In this document: in pieces, positions 35,369 to 44,293 of the stretch
Numbering within the stretch: position 1 is the first letter of the stretch
How the letters are laid out: every line of letters begins with the position of its first letter
Source of the DNA: Streptomyces sp. 8L
Lineage (GTDB): Bacteria > Actinomycetota > Actinomycetes > Streptomycetales > Streptomycetaceae
Length of the DNA stretch: 62,828 bases
Assembly (NCBI RefSeq): GCF_020176795.1
Contig: NZ_JAIUKE010000003.1
Location: forward strand, 16,615 to 79,442
Direction of reading: 5' to 3'
Made by a program: the position numbers and the translations under genes
The notes under the pieces: generated by a model
Databases searched by the model: none
What the model saw: the letters and a program-made list of their open reading frames with translations, nothing else
What the model was told of the DNA's origin: nothing

Positions 35369-37342
35369 ATGATTGGGCGATTGGGGATTGACGAAGTCAC
35401 TCCCGCTGTCGACGGCGGCCGCTATCCGGCCAAGGCTGTTGTCGGTGAGCACATACCGGTGGCTGCCACCATTTGGCGCGAAGGCCATGCGGCCCTGGCG
35501 GCTGCGGTGTTCTGGCGCGGGCCGGGGCCGGGCGGCCCCCGCGAGGTGCTGCCGATGGAGCTCGCCGACCCCGGGTCCGACCGCTGGTCGGCCACCGCCG
35601 TGCCGGACCGGCCCGGTGTGTGGAGCTACCACGTCGAGGCGTGGAGCGACTCATGGGCCACCTGGCGGCAAGGGATGCGCGCCAAACTCGACGACGGCCG
35701 GACGGCGGAGAGCCTCGCCAACGAACTTGAGGACGGGGCGCGGCTGCTGGAACGTCACGCCGAACAGCCGGGCGTCGGTGCGGACGGGGCCTGGCTGCGC
35801 CGAGCCGCCGACGCGCTGCGTGACCCGCGGGCCCCGCTCGCCGACCGCGTCGCGCCGGCCCTCGACGGCCGTACCACCCGCATCGCGTACCACCACTCAC
35901 CGCGCGAACTGCTCACCCGCGGAGCGGAGTTCGAGATCCGGGTGGACAGGCCTCGCGCCCTGGCCGGAGCCTGGTACGAGTTGTTCCCCCGTTCCACCGG
36001 GGGGCGCGACGCGCACGGCCGGCCCGTGCACGGCACCTTCGCCACAGCCGAGGCACTGCTGCCCCGCATCGCGGGGATGGGCTTCGACGTCCTCTACCTG
36101 CCACCGGTCCATCCGATCGGTGTGACCCACCGCAAGGGGCCCGACAACGCGCTCACGGCCGCGCCCGGCGACGTCGGCTCACCCTGGGCGATCGGTTCCG
36201 CCGAAGGCGGGCACGACGCCGTCCACCCGCGACTGGGCACCCTGGAGGACTTCGACCACTTCGTCGCCGCGGCCGGACGGCTCGGCCTGGAGATCGCCCT
36301 GGACCTGGCCCTCCAATGCTCCCCCGACCACCCGTGGGTGACCACCCACCCGGAGTGGTTCACCCCGCGGCCGGACGGCACCATCGCCTTCGCCGAGAAT
36401 CCGCCCAAGCAGTACCAGGACATCTACCCGCTCGACTTCGACCACGACCCGGTGGGGCTGTACGAGGAGCTGCTGCGGATCGTGCTGTTCTGGGTCGAGC
36501 GCGGTGTGCGCATCTTCCGGGTGGACAACCCGCACACCAAGCCCCGGGATTTCTGGCACTGGCTGATCGGCACCGTCAAGGGAAGCCACCCCGACGTGCT
36601 GTTCCTGGCCGAGGCGTTCACCCGGCCGGCTGTCCTCAAGGGGCTCGCGAAGGCCGGATTCACCCAGTCCTACACGTACTTCACCTGGCGCACGACCAAG
36701 CCGGAGCTGACCGAGTACCTGACCGAACTGTCCGCTTCGGTCGACTTCCTGCACCCCAATTTCTTCGTCAACACCCCCGACATCCTGCCGGCCAACCTCC
36801 AGCAGGGCTCTCCGGCCGTCTTCGCCTCCAGGGCGGCCCTGGCCGCCCTCCTCTCGCCGGCCTGGGGCGTGTACGCGGGCTTCGAGCTCTACGAGAACGA
36901 GGCGCTCAAGGACGGCGGCGAGGAGTACGCGCATGCGGAGAAGTACGAACTGCGCCCCCGTGAGTGGGCGATGGACGTCGCCGCGGGCCGGGGCCTGGAG
37001 CCGTGGATCGCGACGCTCAACCGGCTGCGCCGCGCCCATCCCGCTCTGGGCCTGCTGCGCACTCTGCGCTTCCACGACATCGCACACGACGCGCTGATCG
37101 CGTTCTCCAAGACCGACCCGGCCAGTGGCGACGCCGTGCTGTGCGTCGTCTCGCTCGCCCCCGACCGCCCGGCGGCCGGACGGCTGGAGCTGCGCGGACC
37201 GCTGCCCGGCGCGGACCCCGACGGCACGATCACCGCAAGGGAGGCACTGAGCGGCGAGAAGGTCCGGCTCGGCGGCGGCGAGGTCACGATTCTCCCGGGT
37301 GGCCCGGCCGCCCGCATCTTCACCTGGAGCACCAATGCCTGA
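35369..37342 (+). CDS. glgE: Alpha-1,4-glucan:maltose-1-phosphate maltosyltransferase GlgE
   Basis: A 657-residue GH13_3 enzyme that extends alpha-1,4-glucan by transferring maltosyl units from maltose 1-phosphate. The N-terminal beta domain and the coiled segment that forms the dimer insert ([20 protein letters not shown]) are followed by the barrel: [21 protein letters not shown], the nucleophile in [11 protein letters not shown] near residue 394, the acid/base in [10 protein letters not shown] near 420 and [11 protein letters not shown] near 477. All key residues are present and length is normal. GAGGTGACGG precedes ATG 35369. It overlaps treS by eight bases. A second, housekeeping copy elsewhere in the genome is likely in this genus. 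Confidence 0.95.
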   Translation: MIGRLGIDEVTPAVDGGRYPAKAVVGEHIPVAATIWREGHAALAAAVFWRGPGPGGPREVLPMELADPGSDRWSATAVPDRPGVWSYHVEAWSDSWATWRQGMRAKLDDGRTAESLANELEDGARLLERHAEQPGVGADGAWLRRAADALRDPRAPLADRVAPALDGRTTRIAYHHSPRELLTRGAEFEIRVDRPRALAGAWYELFPRSTGGRDAHGRPVHGTFATAEALLPRIAGMGFDVLYLPPVHPIGVTHRKGPDNALTAAPGDVGSPWAIGSAEGGHDAVHPRLGTLEDFDHFVAAAGRLGLEIALDLALQCSPDHPWVTTHPEWFTPRPDGTIAFAENPPKQYQDIYPLDFDHDPVGLYEELLRIVLFWVERGVRIFRVDNPHTKPRDFWHWLIGTVKGSHPDVLFLAEAFTRPAVLKGLAKAGFTQSYTYFTWRTTKPELTEYLTELSASVDFLHPNFFVNTPDILPANLQQGSPAVFASRAALAALLSPAWGVYAGFELYENEALKDGGEEYAHAEKYELRPREWAMDVAAGRGLEPWIATLNRLRRAHPALGLLRTLRFHDIAHDALIAFSKTDPASGDAVLCVVSLAPDRPAAGRLELRGPLPGADPDGTITAREALSGEKVRLGGGEVTILPGGPAARIFTWSTNA

Positions 37343-39173
37343 CGAAGCCACCGACAAAGCGGTCGTCCCGCACGCCGCCGACGAATACGGCAGCGCGCGG
37401 GCCATGCCCGTCGAACCGGACTGGTTCAAGCGGGCGGTCTTCTACGAGGTGCTCGTACGCTCCTTCTACGACAGCGACGGTGACGGCACAGGCGACATGC
37501 GGGGCCTGACCGAGAAGCTGGACTATCTCAAGTGGCTGAGCGTGGACTGCCTCTGGCTGCCGCCGTTCTACGCGTCACCCCTGCGCGACGGCGGCTACGA
37601 CATCAGCGACTTCCGCAGAGTGCGCCCCGAGCACGGCACCATCGAGGACTTCATCGAGCTGCTTGACGCCGCGCACGCCCGCGGCCTGCGGATCATCACC
37701 GACCTGGTCATGAACCACACCTCGGACCAGCACCCGTGGTTCCAGGAGTCCCGGCGCCACCCCGAGGGGCCCTACGGCGACTTCTACGTCTGGGCCGACG
37801 ACGACCGCGGCTACCCCGACGCCCGGGTCATCTTCGTCGACACCGAGAGCTCCAACTGGACCTTCGACCCGGTGCGCGGGCAGTACTTCTTCCACCGCTT
37901 CTTCCACCACCAGCCCGACCTCAACTACGAGAACCCCAGAGTCCAGGACGCGATGCTGGACGTACTGCGCTTCTGGCTCGACCTGGGGATCGACGGCTTC
38001 AGGATGGACGCGGTGCCCTACCTCTTCGCGGAGGAGGGCACCAACGGGGAGAACCTTCCGCGCACCCACGCCTTCCTGAAGATGGTGCGCAGGGTCGTGG
38101 ACGACGAATACCCCGGCCGGGTGCTGCTCGCGGAGGCCAACCAGTGGCCCAAGGACGCGGTGGAGTACTTCGGCGACCCGGCCGTCGGCGGTGACGAGGC
38201 CCACATGGCCTTCCACTTCCCGCTGATGCCCCGCATCTTCATGGCGCTGCGCATGGCGGACAGCCGGCCGGTCACCGAGATCCTCGCCCAGACCCCCGCC
38301 ATCCCCTCGGGCAGCCAGTGGGGCATCTTCCTGCGCAACCACGACGAGCTGACGCTGGAGATGGTCACCGAGGTCGAGCGCGCCTACATCTACTCGCAGT
38401 ACGCCAGGGAGCCGCGGATGCGAGCCAACATAGGCATCCGCCGCCGCCTGGCACCGCTGCTGGACAACGACCGCGACCAGATCGAACTGCTCACCGCGCT
38501 GCTGCTGTCGCTGCCCGGCTCGCCGGTCCTCTACTACGGGGACGAGATCGGCATGGGCGACAACATCTGGCTCAGCGACCGCGACGGCGTCCGTACGCCC
38601 ATGCAGTGGACGCCCGACCGCAACGCCGGATTCTCCACCGCGGACCCGGGGCGGCTGATCCTGCCGATCGTCTCCGGCCTCACCTACGGCTACGCGTCGG
38701 TCAACGTGGAGGCCCAACTCGCCGCCCCGGCCTCGCTGCTGCACTGGACGCGCACCATGCTCACCGTGCGGCGCAAGCACCCCGCCTTCGGCCTGGGCAC
38801 CTTCGAACCGCTGGAGACGGGCAACAGCAGCGTGCTGGCGTACGCGCGACGGCTGAAGAGGGCGGACGGGCCCGACGACCTCATGGTGTGCGTCAACAAC
38901 CTCTCCGGGCACCCGCAGCCGGTGGCGCTCGACCTCAGCGAGGTGGCGGGCGCGGTGCCCACCGAGATAACCGGCGCCGTGGAGTTCCACCCCATCACCG
39001 AGGCGCCCTACCAACTGGCCCTCGGCGGCCACGGGTTCCTCTGGCTGAGCGTGCGGGTGCCCGGCGAAGGGCGTGCGCCCGTGCTTGGCGCCGAGTCCGA
39101 TTCCGGGGCCGAGGCCGAGTCCGAGTCCGGGGCCGAGTCCGGTGGGGCGGCCCGTGTCCGGGGCGCCGGCTGA
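37335..39173 (+). CDS. treS: Trehalose synthase TreS (maltose alpha-D-glucosyltransferase)
   Basis: A 612-residue GH13_16 enzyme that interconverts trehalose and maltose and feeds maltose to maltokinase. Typical blocks are [34 protein letters not shown], the nucleophile in [13 protein letters not shown] near residue 220, the acid/base in LLAEANQWP near 262 and [11 protein letters not shown] near 335. The core ends about residue 580; the last 35 residues are a low-complexity Ser/Glu/Ala tail with SES and GAE repeats that is not part of the family. Its start overlaps the end of glgE, and maltokinase follows after 56 bases, so the trehalose - maltose - maltose 1-phosphate - glucan route is complete. 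Confidence 0.95.
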   Translation: MPDEATDKAVVPHAADEYGSARAMPVEPDWFKRAVFYEVLVRSFYDSDGDGTGDMRGLTEKLDYLKWLSVDCLWLPPFYASPLRDGGYDISDFRRVRPEHGTIEDFIELLDAAHARGLRIITDLVMNHTSDQHPWFQESRRHPEGPYGDFYVWADDDRGYPDARVIFVDTESSNWTFDPVRGQYFFHRFFHHQPDLNYENPRVQDAMLDVLRFWLDLGIDGFRMDAVPYLFAEEGTNGENLPRTHAFLKMVRRVVDDEYPGRVLLAEANQWPKDAVEYFGDPAVGGDEAHMAFHFPLMPRIFMALRMADSRPVTEILAQTPAIPSGSQWGIFLRNHDELTLEMVTEVERAYIYSQYAREPRMRANIGIRRRLAPLLDNDRDQIELLTALLLSLPGSPVLYYGDEIGMGDNIWLSDRDGVRTPMQWTPDRNAGFSTADPGRLILPIVSGLTYGYASVNVEAQLAAPASLLHWTRTMLTVRRKHPAFGLGTFEPLETGNSSVLAYARRLKRADGPDDLMVCVNNLSGHPQPVALDLSEVAGAVPTEITGAVEFHPITEAPYQLALGGHGFLWLSVRVPGEGRAPVLGAESDSGAEAESESGAESGGAARVRGAG

Positions 39174-39229
39174 TCCGCCGCGGACCGCCCCTGTCCGGTA
39201 CCGCAGTCGTCACGAACGGATTCCCGACC

Positions 39230-40690
39230 ATGATGTCCATGCCCGACCTGGCCACCGCCCTCACCGCCTGGTTGCCGAGCCAGCCGTGGTTCCCCTCCGC
39301 GGGGTGCTCGCCCGTCCGCACCGAGGTGCTGCACATCCATCCCTTCGCTCCTCTCGGTGACGCCCCGGCTGAGGACGTGCGCGGGGTCGTCGCCGTGGTG
39401 CGCGTCCACCACGCCGGCGCAAGGGGAGCCGGCGTCTACCAGGTGCCGCTGGGCGTGCGCTCGTCCCTGCCCCCCGGCCTGCGCCCGCCGGTGGTCGCGG
39501 AGCGTCTCGGCGTAGTGCTGTACGACGCGCTCGGCGACCCGGAACTGGTGGACCCCCTGGTGCGGCGGATCTCCGCCGGCCGGAGCATGCCGGGCCTTTG
39601 TCCGGAACAAGGGCTGCCGGGAGCGGAACTGCCCGCCCGGCGGTTGCGCTCCCGGCCGCTGGGCGTCGAGCAGAGCAACACCTCGGTGCTCGTCGAGGAC
39701 CGCTACCTGCTGAAGGTCTTCCGTCGGCTGGAGCCGGGCACCAACCCGGATCTGGAGGTCCAGCTGCTGCTGCGGGCCGCGGGCTCGCGCAGCGTGCCGC
39801 GTCTGCTCGGCGCGCTGACCGGGCGGCTCGGCCGGTCCCGCGCCACCTTCGCCGTCCTCCAGGAGTACGTCGCCGACGCGGAGGAGGGCTGGCAGAGCGC
39901 GCTGACGGATCTGCGGGGGACCGGTGACAGGGCGCGGGAGGACCCTCCCGCACCGGGCGGCGGCTTCGCCGCATCGGTTCTCGAACTGGGCAGGGCGGTC
40001 GCGCGGGTTCACGGGGAACTCGCCCGTGCGGGGGGCACCGTGGCGGTGACCGAGTCCGGTACGGCGCGGCTGGCTGCCGGGATGGAGGCCCGGTTCGAGG
40101 CGTCCCTGACAGAGGCCCCGCTCCTGGCTCCCCACGCAGGAGCGGTACGGGCGGCGTACGCCGCGGTGCCCGGGGTGCCCGTGCGCGGCCTCTGGCCCGA
40201 CCAGCGGGTCCACGGCGACCTGCACCTCGGTCAGGTCCTGCGGACCGGGGACCGCTGGCGGATCGTGGACTTCGAGGGCGAACCGAATGCACCGCTGAAC
40301 GAGCGGCGCGCCCGCCAGTCAGTGCTGAAGGATGTCGCGGGCATGCTGCGGTCCTTCGACTACGCCGCACACCACGGCGGGGCCGCGCCCGCCGACGAAG
40401 CGGTGCCCGCCGACCGCCCTGTCGCCGGCGGCCCTCCGGCCTCCGACAGCACATGGGGAGGGGCCCGGGACGCCTGGGCCGCCCGCCATCAGGACGCCTT
40501 CTGCGCGGGGTACGCGGCCGTCGCCGGCCGGGACCCCCGCGAATTCGACGTCCTTCTCACCGCCCATCTGCTCGACAAGGCGGTGTACGAGGTGGTCTAC
40601 GAAACGAGGCGGCGCCCGGAGTGGGCGGCTATTCCGCTGGCGGCCGTTGCCCGTTTGGCCGCGGATATCACCCGTTCTCGGTCCGCCTGA
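39230..40690 (+). CDS. mak: Maltokinase (Mak/Pep2)
   Basis: A 486-residue maltokinase that makes maltose 1-phosphate from maltose and ATP for GlgE. The N-terminal cap domain ends near residue 150. The aminoglycoside-phosphotransferase-like kinase part has SNTSVLVEDRYLLKVFRRLE (ATP lysine), VLQEYVADAEEGW, the catalytic VHGDLHLGQVL near residue 325 and IVDFEGEPNAPL (metal aspartate) 15 residues later. Three in-frame ATGs (39230, 39233, 39239) compete; none has a strong ribosome site. It completes the glgE-treS-mak operon. The glycogen branching enzyme gene glgB, which usually follows in this operon, is absent. Confidence 0.93.
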   Translation: MMSMPDLATALTAWLPSQPWFPSAGCSPVRTEVLHIHPFAPLGDAPAEDVRGVVAVVRVHHAGARGAGVYQVPLGVRSSLPPGLRPPVVAERLGVVLYDALGDPELVDPLVRRISAGRSMPGLCPEQGLPGAELPARRLRSRPLGVEQSNTSVLVEDRYLLKVFRRLEPGTNPDLEVQLLLRAAGSRSVPRLLGALTGRLGRSRATFAVLQEYVADAEEGWQSALTDLRGTGDRAREDPPAPGGGFAASVLELGRAVARVHGELARAGGTVAVTESGTARLAAGMEARFEASLTEAPLLAPHAGAVRAAYAAVPGVPVRGLWPDQRVHGDLHLGQVLRTGDRWRIVDFEGEPNAPLNERRARQSVLKDVAGMLRSFDYAAHHGGAAPADEAVPADRPVAGGPPASDSTWGGARDAWAARHQDAFCAGYAAVAGRDPREFDVLLTAHLLDKAVYEVVYETRRRPEWAAIPLAAVARLAADITRSRSA

Positions 40691-40974
40691 TCGCCCGGCG
40701 GTGCCGATAGTCGATTTGTTTTATTCGCCGCGGATCGTGCCCAACCCTGCGGAATTACCACGGAGCCGGTCCCCGCGAGGTGCGTGGCAGCGAATCGGCG
40801 TAACGGTGCGTAAACCGCCCCAGGCTGCTCTTGCGCGGCGGCGTGACGCCGCCGGTTCTTTCCGAGGAAAAGGGTCGCAACTACGTTAGATGCACATTGC
40901 AGGTGGTGCGTGTCCGTAGGAAGCTGCGAGTGCCTTCGGGGTGTAGATCGCAGAGAGTTAAGAAAGGATTACTG

Positions 40975-42183
40975 ATGCAACCTGATATACCGGAAACGAT
41001 GCACAGTGATGCGGGGTCCTTATCTTTTGCGGCAGATGCATTCAGCACGATGCCGCGTTCCGATCAGCGCCGCTGGGCAAAGCTGTACCTCCGCGGGCTG
41101 CTGCTCGCCGACGGCAGGAAGTCGGTGCGCCGGATAGCCGACAGCATGCCGGTCGACCGGGCGAACCAGTCGCTCCAGCAGTTCATCAACCAGAGCCCGT
41201 GGGACTGGGAACCGGTGCGGGCGCGGATAGCGGGGCGGGTCGAGGACGTGATCGCGCCCGACGCCTGGGTGGTCAACCGGGTGATCATCCCCAAGCGGGG
41301 CGACCGCTCCGTCGGCGTGCAGAGGCGTTTCGTCCCCGAGCTCGGCCGCACCGTCAACAGCCAGCTGGTCCTCGGTGTCTCGCTCGCCTCGGAGCGGGCG
41401 AACGTGCCGGTGGACTGGCGTATCGCGCTGGTCGGCGGCTGGTCCACCGATCGCGACCTGCGCCGGGCCGCGTACATCCCCGACACGGTGACCGCGAAAC
41501 CGGAGTGGGCGGAGATCTCGGAGATGCTGGAGGAGATGCGCTCGCGCTGGCAGCTGTCACCCGTGCCCGTCCTCGGAGACCTCCGGCACCTTCCGGACGC
41601 GGTTCGGCTGATGTGCGAACTCGGCCGGCGAGGTGTGGAGTACGTCTTCCAGGTGGATGCCGCCTTCCCGGTCGTCGCCAACACACCGATGGCCCCGCCC
41701 ACCGCCCAGCGCCCGCTCCGCCGGGCCTGCGGCAGACCGGAGGCCGTCACCGTGCGCAGCCGCTTCGAGGCCATCACCACATGCCCCGCCGTGCCGCAGG
41801 CGCGCCTTCCGGCCGGCCCACCCGGCCGTAGCGGCGCCACCCCGCGCGGCCGGCTGCTGTCGTCACTCGCTAGTCTTTTGCCCTTCCGCGGCGCGGCGGA
41901 CGGTACGTCCTGCCCTGTGCGGATCGTCGCCGAGGTGAACCAGCGTGACGAGTTCACCAGGTTCTGGGTGACCAACGCGATCGGCCGGAACCTCGACGAG
42001 GTGATGGCGCCGGCCCACCGGGCCGTGCAGAGCCACCAGGCCATGACGGAACTCCAGGGCAGATTCGGCCTCTTGGACTTCGAGGGACGCTCGTACCGCG
42101 GCCTCCACCACCATCTGACCATGGTGTCCGCCGCGTTCGCCTACAACGTCGTCGGCGACGCGATGACGGCGGTACGGGCCTGA
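40975..42183 (+). CDS. IS701-like DDE_5 family protein 1, with altered first catalytic residue and a TTA codon
   Basis: A 402-residue protein related to IS701-type transposases. The shared blocks are RKSVRRIAD, QSLQQFINQSPWDW, IPKRGDRSVGVQRRF and the C-terminal DFEGRSYRGLHHHLTMV that carries the catalytic glutamate and histidine-rich motif. In active IS701 enzymes the first aspartate precedes the PKKG block (VID-D-TGFPKKG); here it reads AWVVNRVIIPKRG, with Asn in its place. The second aspartate may be in VLGDLRHLPD. Codon 16 is TTA (41020-41022), the rare leucine codon read by the bldA tRNA. No terminal inverted repeats or target duplications are visible. AAAGGA precedes ATG 40975. I consider it a domesticated protein of unknown role. 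Confidence 0.75.
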   Translation: MQPDIPETMHSDAGSLSFAADAFSTMPRSDQRRWAKLYLRGLLLADGRKSVRRIADSMPVDRANQSLQQFINQSPWDWEPVRARIAGRVEDVIAPDAWVVNRVIIPKRGDRSVGVQRRFVPELGRTVNSQLVLGVSLASERANVPVDWRIALVGGWSTDRDLRRAAYIPDTVTAKPEWAEISEMLEEMRSRWQLSPVPVLGDLRHLPDAVRLMCELGRRGVEYVFQVDAAFPVVANTPMAPPTAQRPLRRACGRPEAVTVRSRFEAITTCPAVPQARLPAGPPGRSGATPRGRLLSSLASLLPFRGAADGTSCPVRIVAEVNQRDEFTRFWVTNAIGRNLDEVMAPAHRAVQSHQAMTELQGRFGLLDFEGRSYRGLHHHLTMVSAAFAYNVVGDAMTAVRA

Positions 42184-42421
42184 GGGCCGGCCCGGCCGTC
42201 CCGGCGGGCTCCCGACATCCGGCCCGGCGTCCCACCGCGCCGGTGAATTGCCCGAATGCATCCAGCATACGGTCGAATCTCCGCATTGTGAGAGGCCGCA
42301 GTGGACGCCGCCCGCTGATCCACCGTGGATCGGGGAACAGCCCCAGCCCGTACGACCGGCATTCCGCCAGGCCAGGCACCGCGCACCGCCGGCGGTAGAG
42401 CGACCCTTCCCGAGGAGGGCC

Positions 42422-43660
42422 ATGACCACACCATTCGCCGACGTCTCCGATCTGTTGCCGCACCGTGAGCGGCACGCTTTCCAAGAATTCAGCAGAAGCC
42501 TCTTCTACTCGTTGCCCCGCGCCGATCAGCGCAAATGGGCCGAGGTGTATCTCGCGGGGCTGCTGACCCTCCAGGGCCGCAAGAGCATACGCCGGATGGC
42601 GGAGCAGTATCCGGGGTGGAACGTCGCCCGTGCCGCCCAGTCGTTGCAGCAATTCGTCAATCAGAGTCCGTGGGACTGGTCGCACATCACCAAGGCCCTG
42701 GCGGACTGGGTGACTTCCGTCAGCAGGCCGGAGGCCTGGGTGGTGGACACTGCCATCATCCCCAAGCGCGGAGTCCACTCGGTGGGCGTCTCCCGAAGGC
42801 ACGTCGCCGGTCAGAACCGTCCGGTCAACGGCCAGTTCGCGGTGGGTGGTTTCATCGCCACACCTTCTGACGCGCTCCCCGTCGAGTGGCGGCTGGTCCT
42901 GGAGCAGGACTGGACGAGCGACCACCGCCGCAAGGCCCGCGCCCGCATACCGCCCGGCTCCACGGCGCGTCCGCTGTGGCGCCACGTCCTGGACGCGTGT
43001 GAGGCCGCGAGCAGGCTCGGGGCCCCGCACACCCTCCCGGTCGTCACCGACCTGCGCTGTGAAGCCGGCGTGGACCGGCTGATCGGCACCCTGTGCGAAC
43101 GCGGGCACCTGTTCGTGATCGGAGCCATGGCGCCGCGCCGGGCCGCGCGCCCCGGCGCGGCCGGCCTGCCCTACCGGCTCCCCGACCCTTTCGAGGCCAC
43201 GGACGGGCGCCTGGCGGTCCCCGCGCGGATTCTGGCGCGGGAGGAAGCGGACTACGGCGCGCGGACCCATCGGCGAACCCGGCTGGTGGCTCATCAGGTG
43301 AGGCTGGCAGGAGCCGGAGGCGGCTTCGTGGGCATGGTCTACCGGCCGTTGGACGAGGGGGCCGCCGGCGACGGGCTCTTCCGTTACTGGGTCACCAACA
43401 GCATGCACATGGGCCCACACGATGTCATGGACCTGGTCGGGCATCTCCAGCGGGCCAAGAGTTCCGTCCGGTTGCTGGCCGAAGAGTTCGGCATGTGCGA
43501 CTTCGAGGGTCGCTCCTTCCCCGGCTGGCACCACCACATGACGCTGGTGTCCGCGGCCGGAGTCTACCGCCGTACCGGCGCGCCGTTCGCCGCGCGCCGG
43601 GCGGCGGAAAACCGCACGCCGCCCGAGGTGCCCCCGGGGAAAACCTGGCCGGCCGCCTGA
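42422..43660 (+). CDS. IS701-like DDE_5 family protein 2
   Basis: A 412-residue relative of the preceding protein, sharing the same blocks (QSLQQFVNQSPWDW, IPKRGVHSVGVSRRH, DFEGRSFPGWHHHMTLVSAA) but clearly diverged along its length, so the pair is an old duplication or two separate recruitments rather than recent IS copies. It keeps aspartate in the first catalytic position (AWVVDTAIIPKRG) and in VVTDLRCEAG, and the late glutamate. GAGGAGGG before ATG 42422 is among the best ribosome sites of the island. No terminal repeats flank it. It lies 238 bases after protein 1 and 201 bases before the NTF2-GMC operon. Confidence 0.75.
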   Translation: MTTPFADVSDLLPHRERHAFQEFSRSLFYSLPRADQRKWAEVYLAGLLTLQGRKSIRRMAEQYPGWNVARAAQSLQQFVNQSPWDWSHITKALADWVTSVSRPEAWVVDTAIIPKRGVHSVGVSRRHVAGQNRPVNGQFAVGGFIATPSDALPVEWRLVLEQDWTSDHRRKARARIPPGSTARPLWRHVLDACEAASRLGAPHTLPVVTDLRCEAGVDRLIGTLCERGHLFVIGAMAPRRAARPGAAGLPYRLPDPFEATDGRLAVPARILAREEADYGARTHRRTRLVAHQVRLAGAGGGFVGMVYRPLDEGAAGDGLFRYWVTNSMHMGPHDVMDLVGHLQRAKSSVRLLAEEFGMCDFEGRSFPGWHHHMTLVSAAGVYRRTGAPFAARRAAENRTPPEVPPGKTWPAA

Positions 43661-43720
43661 GATCCGTCCGGATGTGACTTTCCGCAATTCCCGTAAGTAG
43701 TGACGGCGGAAGGGAATCCT

Positions 43721-43750
43721 TTGACAGTCGCTCGTCGCGGATTCTACGTT
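43721..43750 (+). promoter_or_regulatory. Promoter candidate for the NTF2-GMC operon
   Basis: TTGACA (43721-43726) and TACGTT (43745-43750) are separated by 18 bases, a good housekeeping-type promoter, about 110 bases upstream of the first gene at 43862. The surrounding sequence is AT-richer than the coding regions. Confidence 0.55.
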
Positions 43751-43861
43751 TCTTGTACGGCCGGTAATTCACGAGTCCAGTGGAATCCGGCACGACATAT
43801 CCAGCACGCGGCATTTCTCGGAAGGCCGTCCATCAGTCTTGCCAAGAGATAGGGGAAATCC

Positions 43862-44293
43862 ATGGAAGTGGACCAGTCCATCACGAGGTTCGTCTATGAG
43901 TGGTTCGACGACCTGAGCGCCCACGAGCCCGTGGACCGGATGCTGCCGCGATTGCGCGACGACGGTCTGGAGATGGTCTTCCCGGAGCGCACCCTGCGTG
44001 GCTACGACGACTTCCTCGACTGGTACGAGGGGGTCGGCAAGGCCTTCGCCGACCAGACGCACACCGTCGAGGAAGTGCGCTGCGAGCAGCGCGGCGACCT
44101 GATCGAACTGGCGATCACCGTGGTGTGGACCGCCACCGACACCGCCGACCGCACCCGCAGCAGCTTCCGCGCCCACCAGACCTGGCGGCTGCGCAGGGAC
44201 GACGACGGCGGCCTGCGCATCGTGACCTACCGGGTCGACGACCTCAGCCCGCTGTCCACCACCGGTGCCGAAGACGCCCGGGGGCGGCGGTGA
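43862..44293 (+). CDS. NTF2/SnoaL-like protein
   Basis: A 143-residue NTF2-fold protein starting MEVDQSITRFVYEWFDDLSA. The segments DDGLEMVFPERTLRGYDDFLDWYEGV and SSFRAHQTWRLRRDDDGGLR are typical of the fold, whose conical pocket binds a small molecule. It opens the rightward operon and overlaps the GMC gene in a GTGA junction. A role in cyclising, dehydrating or holding the product of the GMC enzyme is possible but not shown. Confidence 0.8.
   Translation: MEVDQSITRFVYEWFDDLSAHEPVDRMLPRLRDDGLEMVFPERTLRGYDDFLDWYEGVGKAFADQTHTVEEVRCEQRGDLIELAITVVWTATDTADRTRSSFRAHQTWRLRRDDDGGLRIVTYRVDDLSPLSTTGAEDARGRR

Noticed and set aside
40975..43660. Calling the two IS701-like genes an active composite transposon
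   Set aside because: I find no terminal inverted repeats or target duplications, the copies are diverged and the first catalytic aspartate is lost in one.
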